A DNA stretch of 12,135 nucleotides, from the NCBI GenBank assembly GCA_027019685.1, contig JALUWH010000151.1, positions 1-12,135 on the forward strand. The letters are read 5' to 3'. The position numbers and the translations under genes are program-made. Below the pieces are notes generated by a model. It was not told the DNA's origin. It worked only from the letters and a program-made list of their open reading frames with translations, and searched no databases. This DNA is from Ghiorsea sp. (GTDB lineage Bacteria > Pseudomonadota > Zetaproteobacteria > Mariprofundales > Mariprofundaceae). Below, piece by piece: positions 6,448-12,135 of the stretch (positions within the stretch are counted from its first letter, which is position 1; each line of letters begins with the position of its first letter).

Positions 6448-6474
6448 TATTGAAAATAAAGAAGAGGAGTAAAC

Positions 6475-7653
6475 ATGTCTGTAATCAAAATGACTGACTT
6501 AGACCTAGCGGGGAAACGGGTTCTTATTCGTCAGGACTTAAATGTACCAATTTCGGATGGTAAAGTGTCATCGGACAAACGTATTCGTGCATCATTGCCT
6601 ACCTTGGAACACTGCATTAAGGCGGGTGCTAAAGTGATGGTGATGTCTCATTTGGGTCGTCCAACTGAAGGTGAAGCTGCTGCTGAGTTTTCTCTAGCCC
6701 CAGTTGCTGCTCATATGTCTACATTGATAGGCAAAGAAGTTCGTTTGGTGACTGATTATATTGGAACTGATGTTGAAGTGGCTGATGGTGAAGTTGTTTT
6801 GCTTGAAAATGTTCGTTTTAATGTTGGTGAAAAGAAAAATGACGAAACGCTTTCCAAACAATACGCAGCATTGTGTGATGTTTATGTAATGGATGCTTTT
6901 GGTACAGCACATCGTGCTCAAGCTTCAACCCATGGTGCAGGTCAATTTGCCCCAACAGCATGTGCAGGACCTTTGCTTGCAGGCGAATTAGAGGCATTGG
7001 GTAAAGCATTGGATAATCCAGCGCGTCCTATGGTTGCGATTGTTGGTGGCTCTAAAGTTTCTACAAAACTGACTGTGCTTGAATCTTTATCTACGATTGT
7101 AGATCAGTTGGTTGTGGGCGGTGGTATCGCCAATACATTTATTGCAGCAGCAGGTTTACCTGTAGGTAAGTCATTGTATGAAGCAGACTTAGTGGATACT
7201 TGTAAGAAGTTAACAGCAGATGCGGAAGCAAATGGTGGTTCTATTCCTGTGCCTACTGACATTGTTTGTGCAAAAGAATTTTCTCCAACGGCAGAAGCAA
7301 CCTTAAAAGGTGCGAATGAATGTCTTGATGATGATATGATTTTTGATATTGGACCTGATTCTGCAGCAGAGCTTGCTGAAATTATCAAAAATGCAGGAAC
7401 AATCGTATGGAATGGCCCTGTAGGTGTGTTTGAGTTTGATCAATTTGGTGAAGGAACTAAAGCCATTGCTTTAGCCATTGCAGAATCATCTGCATTTTCA
7501 ATTGCAGGTGGTGGTGATACATTAGCAGCAGTAGATAAATATAATATTTCAGACAAAGTATCCTATATCTCAACAGGTGGCGGTGCGTTCTTAGAATTTT
7601 TAGAAGGCAAGAAACTACCAGCAGTAGAAATGTTAGAAGGTCGCGCAAAATAA
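6475..7653 (+). CDS. pgk: Phosphoglycerate kinase
   Basis: It transfers phosphate between ATP and 3-phosphoglycerate, yielding 1,3-bisphosphoglycerate in the Calvin cycle and gluconeogenesis and running in reverse in glycolysis. The 392 residues match the usual monomeric two-domain enzyme. The N-domain substrate-binding residues lie in RQDLNVP (19-25), R36 (SDKRIRAS) and SHLGRP (58-63). AFGTAHRAQAS and the hinge-region VAIVGGSKVSTK follow. The nucleotide-binding C-domain shows NGPVGVFEF (313-321) and the phosphate loop GGGDT (345-349), then STGGGAFLE. AGAGGAG (6463-6469) is a good ribosome binding site for ATG 6475. The stop overlaps the pyk start by one base (TAATG), implying translational coupling. 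The hairpin and 45-bp inverted repeat upstream suggest that pgk opens the second half of the cluster with its own control. Confidence 0.98.
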   Translation: MSVIKMTDLDLAGKRVLIRQDLNVPISDGKVSSDKRIRASLPTLEHCIKAGAKVMVMSHLGRPTEGEAAAEFSLAPVAAHMSTLIGKEVRLVTDYIGTDVEVADGEVVLLENVRFNVGEKKNDETLSKQYAALCDVYVMDAFGTAHRAQASTHGAGQFAPTACAGPLLAGELEALGKALDNPARPMVAIVGGSKVSTKLTVLESLSTIVDQLVVGGGIANTFIAAAGLPVGKSLYEADLVDTCKKLTADAEANGGSIPVPTDIVCAKEFSPTAEATLKGANECLDDDMIFDIGPDSAAELAEIIKNAGTIVWNGPVGVFEFDQFGEGTKAIALAIAESSAFSIAGGGDTLAAVDKYNISDKVSYISTGGGAFLEFLEGKKLPAVEMLEGRAK

Positions 7654-9101
7654 TGACAGAACATATTCGTAGAACTAAAATTGTTGCAACGCTAGGTCCA
7701 TCTTCTGAATCACCAGAAATGTTGGAGAAAATGATTGCTGCTGGTGTGAATGTGGTTCGCTTGAACTTTTCACATGGTACTCCTGAAGATCACCAGTTGC
7801 GCGCTGATAATGTGCGTGCAGCAGCTAAAAAGCTTGGTGTTGTTGTTGGTGTGCTTGCTGATATGCAAGGTCCTAAGATTCGTTGTGGTAAATTTAAGAC
7901 AGGTAAAACAATATTAACTGTTGGTCAGAAGTTTATTCTTGATGGCGCTATGAGCCTTGATGAAGGAACTGATGAGCGTGTTGGTTTAACTTATAAAGAG
8001 CTTGTTACTGATGTTGAGTCAGGGGCACGTCTGTTGCTTAACGATGGTCTCTTGGTGATGGATGTAGACAAGGTTGATGGCCAAGAAATTCATTGCACTG
8101 TAGTTGTAGGTGGTGTGTTATCCAACAACAAGGGTATCAATCGGGCTGGTGGCGGTTTGTCTGCTGATGCATTGACAGAAAAAGATAAAGAAGATATTAA
8201 AACTGCATGTGCGATTGGTGTGGATTATATTGCGATTTCTTTTCCTCGCGATGGTAAAGATATGGAGTATGCGCGTTCTTTGGTGCAAGCTGAAGGTTCA
8301 AATGCTGGTATGGTTGCTAAAGTTGAGCGTGCAGAAGCTGTGCTTGATGAAAACTTAAAAGCGATTATGGAAGCATCGGATGCAGTCATGGTTGCGCGTG
8401 GTGATTTGGGCGTAGAAATTGGTGATGCAGCAGTGCCACCAGTACAAAAGAAAATGCTACGTATGGCTCCGAAATATAATTGCCCAGTCATTGTTGCTAC
8501 ACAAATGATGGAGTCTATGTGTGAAAATCCGATTCCAACACGTGCAGAAGTGAATGATTGCGCCAATGCTGTGCTTGATGGCACTGATGCAGTGATGTTA
8601 TCTGGTGAGTCTGCAGCAGGTAGTTATCCTGTTGAGGCTGTGCAGGCTATGCATAGAACTTGCATTGAAACAGAGAAGCAGCGTGTGATGCCTTCTTCAC
8701 AAACACGTGACCCTAGATTTCCTCCACATTCAGTAGATGAGTGCATTGCACGTCAAGCCATGGAAGTAGCTAGAGAAATGCCTGTGAAAGCGATTGCATC
8801 ATTTACGCGCTCGGGTAATACAGCTTTGTATATGTCTAGACATTTGGGTGATGTTCCTATTTATGCAGTTACATCTGAAGACAGTACGTTAGGTCGTGTA
8901 ACATTATTTAGAAATGTTACGCCACTTCGCATGGACATTGATTATGGTCCTACTGATGCACCTAAGGCTACATTGGATATTCAAGCGAGAATGCTTGAGG
9001 AAAAAATTGCAAGTAAAGGTGAGTTAATTATCATGACATTTGGCACACCTATGGGTGAGTCAGGTGGCACCAATGCAATGAAAATCATCAGTTTGAAATA
9101 A
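7653..9101 (+). CDS. pyk: Pyruvate kinase (PykA type)
   Basis: It transfers phosphate from phosphoenolpyruvate to ADP, making ATP and pyruvate. At 482 residues it is close in length and sequence to E. coli PykA (type II). The A-domain barrel opens with RRTKIVATLGPSS and VVRLNFSHG (R36, N38, S40), followed by the B-domain lid after ADMQGPKIR. SNNKGIN and GGGLSADALTEKDK lead back to the barrel. The catalytic lysine is K223 in VAKVERAEA. Metal binding and substrate closure are marked by ARGDLGVEIG and ATQMMESM, then PTRAEV. The regulatory C-domain (from about residue 350) is complete. ATG 7653 shares one base with the pgk stop; AGAAGG (7635-7640) lies rather far upstream, so coupling to pgk translation is likely. 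An irreversible glycolytic enzyme amid reversible Calvin and gluconeogenic genes gives a route from fixed carbon to pyruvate. The allosteric effector cannot be read from the sequence. Confidence 0.97.
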   Translation: MTEHIRRTKIVATLGPSSESPEMLEKMIAAGVNVVRLNFSHGTPEDHQLRADNVRAAAKKLGVVVGVLADMQGPKIRCGKFKTGKTILTVGQKFILDGAMSLDEGTDERVGLTYKELVTDVESGARLLLNDGLLVMDVDKVDGQEIHCTVVVGGVLSNNKGINRAGGGLSADALTEKDKEDIKTACAIGVDYIAISFPRDGKDMEYARSLVQAEGSNAGMVAKVERAEAVLDENLKAIMEASDAVMVARGDLGVEIGDAAVPPVQKKMLRMAPKYNCPVIVATQMMESMCENPIPTRAEVNDCANAVLDGTDAVMLSGESAAGSYPVEAVQAMHRTCIETEKQRVMPSSQTRDPRFPPHSVDECIARQAMEVAREMPVKAIASFTRSGNTALYMSRHLGDVPIYAVTSEDSTLGRVTLFRNVTPLRMDIDYGPTDAPKATLDIQARMLEEKIASKGELIIMTFGTPMGESGGTNAMKIISLK

Positions 9102-9135
9102 GTAATAAAACTAAAAATAAGGAAAGGAGTACAAC

Positions 9136-10173
9136 ATGGCATTAATTTCACTACGTCAACTACTGGATCATGCAGCTGAGGAAAGCTATGGCATGCCAGC
9201 ATTCAATGTGAATAACATGGAGCAAGTCCATGCAATTATGGAAGCTGCAGATGCGGTCAATTCACCAGTTATCATGCAGGGTTCTGCTGGTGCACGAGGT
9301 TATGCAGGCGAACCATTCTTACGTCACATGATTGCAGCAGCAATTGAACAATATCCACATATCCCTGTAGTTATGCATCAGGATCACGGCTCTGAGCCAG
9401 CAGTATGTTTGCGTTCCATCCAATCAGGATTTTCATCAGTGATGATGGACGGTTCTTTGGAAGCTGATTGTAAAACACCAGGTTCTTTTGAATACAATGT
9501 AGGCGTTACCAAAACTGTTGTTGATATGGCGCATGCTGGTGGTGTATCTGTTGAAGGTGAGCTTGGTTGTCTTGGTTCGTTGGAAACAGGCATGATGGGC
9601 GAAGAAGATGGTCATGGTGCTGAAGGCGCTTTGGATATGGATCAATTATTAACAGGTGTTGATGAAGCAGTTGATTTTGTTGCAGCAACAGATGTTGATG
9701 CGCTTGCAATTGCGATTGGTACTTCTCACGGAGCGTACAAATTCACTAAACCACCAACAGGTGAAGTATTGCGTATTGACCGTATTCAGGAAATTCATGC
9801 AGCGTTGCCTAATACACATTTGGTTATGCATGGTTCATCTTCTGTACCACAAGAATGGTTGGCTACTATCAATGAATATGGCGGAGAAATGGGTGAAACT
9901 TACGGTGTACCTGTTGAAGAAATCGTGAAAGGTATTAAATCAGGCGTTCGTAAAGTGAACATTGATACAGATTTACGCATGGCTTCTACTGGCGCAATTC
10001 GTAAGCACTTGAAAGAAAACCCTTCAAACTTTGACCCACGCAAATTCTTTAAAGCTGCTAAAGATGCCATGAAAGACATCTGCCAAGCACGTTTTGAAGC
10101 ATTTGGTTCTGCTGGTCAAGCCTCTAAAATTAAAGTGAAATCTTTAGAAGAAATGATTGACTTCTATAAATAA
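9136..10173 (+). CDS. fba: Fructose-bisphosphate aldolase, class II (Calvin-cycle subtype)
   Basis: This zinc-dependent aldolase condenses dihydroxyacetone phosphate with glyceraldehyde 3-phosphate to fructose 1,6-bisphosphate; relatives also make sedoheptulose 1,7-bisphosphate from erythrose 4-phosphate. The 345 residues begin LISLRQLLDHAAEESYGMPAFNVNN, as in the CbbA/Fba type B subfamily common in autotrophic proteobacteria, not the longer-diverged E. coli FbaA. D83 and H84 (MHQDHG), E142 (VEGELG), H198 (SHGAYK) and H232 (HGSSS) are the expected catalytic aspartate and metal-ligand positions. NIDTDLR is the phosphate-binding and catalytic loop. AAGGAG (9123-9128) with 7-base spacing supports the start. 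pyk ends 34 nt upstream with no terminator between, and a strong terminator follows, so fba closes the operon. Its product is the substrate of glpX at the head of the cluster. Confidence 0.96.
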   Translation: MALISLRQLLDHAAEESYGMPAFNVNNMEQVHAIMEAADAVNSPVIMQGSAGARGYAGEPFLRHMIAAAIEQYPHIPVVMHQDHGSEPAVCLRSIQSGFSSVMMDGSLEADCKTPGSFEYNVGVTKTVVDMAHAGGVSVEGELGCLGSLETGMMGEEDGHGAEGALDMDQLLTGVDEAVDFVAATDVDALAIAIGTSHGAYKFTKPPTGEVLRIDRIQEIHAALPNTHLVMHGSSSVPQEWLATINEYGGEMGETYGVPVEEIVKGIKSGVRKVNIDTDLRMASTGAIRKHLKENPSNFDPRKFFKAAKDAMKDICQARFEAFGSAGQASKIKVKSLEEMIDFYK

Positions 10174-10203
10174 CTTTCTTTTTATTAAGGGTTACATATT
10201 GTT

Positions 10204-10231
10204 AAAGGCGAGCTATCTAGCTCGCCTTTTT
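10204..10231 (+). terminator. Intrinsic terminator of the carbon-metabolism cluster
   Basis: A perfect 11-bp stem (10204-10214 with 10219-10229, core GGCGAGCT/AGCTCGCC, loop ATCT) ends in T residues 10227-10231. It lies 30 bases after the fba stop and separates the metabolic genes from the polysaccharide gene. Confidence 0.92.
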
Positions 10232-10257
10232 AATTTGAGTATAAGGTTGGTGAAAGT

Positions 10258-12105
10258 GTGAGAGACTTGCTTTACATTTGGAAAAGTCGCTGGTTTGCTT
10301 TTGTCCATGATATGTCATGGGTTTCACTGGCTATTTATTTGGCTTTCTCTTTTCGCTTTGATTTTGGTGCTATTCCAGAACATCATATTGAAGCTGCATG
10401 GCACTTATTATGGGTAGCTTTGCTGGTACAAGCATTTAATTATTGGTACTTTGGTTTATACCGAGGAATTTGGCGTTTTGCATCATTGCCCGATTTAAAA
10501 CGAATTTTGCAATCAGTGATGTATGGTTCTTTGCTAACTTATTTTATATTGTTTATATGGATTAGACTTGAAGGGATTCCACGTTCAACGCTTGTGCTTT
10601 ACCCTATTTTACTTATGGGTGGACTTGCAGGCATGCGTGTTTTATACCGATGGATAAAAGATAGGCGGTTAAATTTATCAGCTGAAGCTGGAAAACGTGT
10701 GCTTATATTAGGTGCAGGAAAAGCAGGTGATTTATTAGTTAGAGATATTTTAAATTCAAATAAGTATATACCTGTAGGCTTCCTTGATGATGAAAAAAAG
10801 AAAAAAGGTTGTGATATACGCGGTGTTCCAGTCTTAGGAGATTTTTCCAGTTTATCGAACTTGATTCCAGAGTTAAGTATTGATGAGGTGTTCATTGCCA
10901 TGCCTTCAGTAAACTCTGATGTATTGCAAACGATGGTGAAAAATTGTGCTGACTTGCATGTTAGGTGTAGAACAGTCCCTAGTTTAGAAGAGCTAGATCA
11001 TCAGGATCCTAAAGTGGGGAGCTTACGTAATATACGTTTGGAAGATTTATTGGGCAGAGATGAAATAGCTTTGAAAGATGATGTGGTTGCTCGGTTTATT
11101 CAGGGTAAGCAAGTGATGGTCACAGGTGCAGGTGGCTCTATAGGTTCGGAGTTGTGCCGTCAGCTACTCAAATTTAATCCTGATAAGCTTATTTTGGTTG
11201 ATCACGCTGAGTTTAACTTGTATCAAATTGATAATGAACTACAAAGTGCTGCTAATTATAAGTCTTGTAAGGCAGTTTTAGGTGATATTCGTGATCATGA
11301 ACGCATGGAATGGATATTCATGAATTTTAGACCTGATATTGTTTTTAATGCAGCGGCTTATAAACATGTACCACTTGTAGAGGCAAACCCCGCAGAAGGC
11401 ATTAAAACCAATGTATTGGGAACGTGTATGCTTGCAGATCTTGCGGCATTGAATGCTTGCGAACATTTTATTCAAGTTTCCACAGACAAAGCTGTCAACC
11501 CAGCCAATGTGATGGGTGCAACCAAACGTATGGCAGAAATTTATTGCCAGAATTTGAACAAACGGTGTGGTACTGCCTTTATTACGACACGTTTTGGTAA
11601 TGTATTGGGCTCGGCAGGAAGCGTAGTACCCTTATTTAAAAAACAAATTGAAAGTGGGGGACCTGTTACGGTCACACATAAAGATATTACCCGTTACTTT
11701 ATGACCATTCCTGAGGCGGTGTCTTTGATTTTACAAGCAGCAACTATGGGTTCAGGTGGCGAAATCTTTGTATTGGATATGGGGGAACCTATAAAAATTA
11801 AAGATATGGCAGAACAAATGATTCGTTTGGCAGGTTTGGTACCCAATAAGGATATTGATATTATTTATACGGGTTTGCGACCAGGTGAGAAGTTGTTTGA
11901 AGAGTTGTTTCACGAAGCCGAATCACTACAAGGAACAACACATGCTAAAATTATGTTATCCGATGTTCGTGAAGTAGATTGGGATGAGGTACAGCAACGT
12001 TTAGTGGAAATTCGTGAGGCTTGTGCTCATCGGGATGTATCAGCCTTGATTCAATTATTACAGCAGCTTGTGCCTGAGTTTACCCCTGATAAACGTTTGC
12101 TGTAA
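10258..12105 (+). CDS. Membrane-anchored nucleotide-sugar 4,6-dehydratase (WbpM/PglF/CapD family)
   Basis: Enzymes of this family convert UDP-GlcNAc to a UDP-4-keto-6-deoxy sugar at the inner membrane face, feeding O-antigen, capsule or protein-glycan synthesis. About four hydrophobic segments (near residues 19-35, 48-64, 84-102 and 109-127) anchor the protein. A first Rossmann-like domain has GAGKAG (152-157), and DLLGR (about 268-272) links to the catalytic SDR domain. That domain starts at TGAGGSIG (289-296) and carries DK (410-411) in STDKAVNP and M419-x3-K423, where methionine replaces the usual SDR tyrosine as in WbpM and PglF. RPGEKLFEEL is also typical. The 615 residues are close to full length. 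The start is GTG at 10258 with only a weak GGTGA; a Met at 10312 would cut into the first membrane segment. A terminator precedes it and no convincing promoter is visible. The exact sugar and the stereochemistry at C5 cannot be deduced. Confidence 0.92.
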   Translation: MRDLLYIWKSRWFAFVHDMSWVSLAIYLAFSFRFDFGAIPEHHIEAAWHLLWVALLVQAFNYWYFGLYRGIWRFASLPDLKRILQSVMYGSLLTYFILFIWIRLEGIPRSTLVLYPILLMGGLAGMRVLYRWIKDRRLNLSAEAGKRVLILGAGKAGDLLVRDILNSNKYIPVGFLDDEKKKKGCDIRGVPVLGDFSSLSNLIPELSIDEVFIAMPSVNSDVLQTMVKNCADLHVRCRTVPSLEELDHQDPKVGSLRNIRLEDLLGRDEIALKDDVVARFIQGKQVMVTGAGGSIGSELCRQLLKFNPDKLILVDHAEFNLYQIDNELQSAANYKSCKAVLGDIRDHERMEWIFMNFRPDIVFNAAAYKHVPLVEANPAEGIKTNVLGTCMLADLAALNACEHFIQVSTDKAVNPANVMGATKRMAEIYCQNLNKRCGTAFITTRFGNVLGSAGSVVPLFKKQIESGGPVTVTHKDITRYFMTIPEAVSLILQAATMGSGGEIFVLDMGEPIKIKDMAEQMIRLAGLVPNKDIDIIYTGLRPGEKLFEELFHEAESLQGTTHAKIMLSDVREVDWDEVQQRLVEIREACAHRDVSALIQLLQQLVPEFTPDKRLL

Positions 12106-12135
12106 CCATGCTACAACAGGAGAAAGCCTGCACCT

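Noticed and set aside
10240..10245. TATAAG as a -10 box for the polysaccharide dehydratase
   Set aside because: It matches 5/6, but the -35 position falls in the terminator stem with no resemblance to the consensus. The promoter of this gene remains unidentified.
12108..12135. ATG opening a frame (MLQQEKACT) that runs off the window end
   Set aside because: Only nine codons are visible, with no Shine-Dalgarno before the ATG. The AGGAG at 12118-12122 could instead serve a start beyond the edge, so this cannot be supported as a gene.

Overview
The window is an AT-leaning bacterial chromosomal segment in which every supported gene lies on the + strand. The lon-hupB pair, darP (yjgA/DUF615), the PykA-type pyruvate kinase and the Calvin-type class II aldolase point to a proteobacterium. 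The clustered glpX-tkt-gap-pgk-pyk-fba genes suggest a chemolithoautotroph that uses the Calvin cycle, in the range of gammaproteobacterial sulfur oxidizers or zetaproteobacterial iron oxidizers. That placement is an inference: no RuBisCO or phosphoribulokinase gene lies in the window, so autotrophy is not shown directly.

Region 1 (1-1634) holds the 3' part of lon (its 5' part lies outside the window), then hupB for the nucleoid protein HU, then tRNA-Val(TAC) and tRNA-Asp(GTC) separated by one base and closed by a strong intrinsic terminator. Two adjacent hairpins lie between hupB and tRNA-Val.

Region 2 (1635-2350) holds darP, a 50S assembly factor gene with a good -10 box so close to its start codon that the mRNA may be almost leaderless. 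A hairpin and a 140-bp non-coding stretch follow, which probably contains the promoter of the next operon.

Region 3 (2351-10231) is the core: glpX, tkt, gap, pgk, pyk and fba. Together they interconvert triose, hexose and pentose phosphates (the Calvin-cycle reduction and part of its regeneration phase, equally gluconeogenesis) and include the pyruvate-forming step. A terminator-like hairpin plus a 45-bp inverted repeat with a TATAAT at its centre lies between gap and pgk, so the cluster may be two expression units, glpX-tkt-gap and pgk-pyk-fba. A strong terminator ends it after fba.

Region 4 (10232-12135) holds a 615-residue membrane-anchored nucleotide-sugar 4,6-dehydratase of the WbpM/PglF/CapD type, probably the first gene of a surface polysaccharide or glycan locus continuing past the right edge.

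No mobile element, CRISPR array, prophage or recognisably novel defence or biosynthetic system is visible. The genes are ordinary housekeeping and carbon-metabolism genes. The items worth a second look are regulatory: the gap-pgk inverted repeat, the near-leaderless darP, and the tandem hairpins before the tRNAs.
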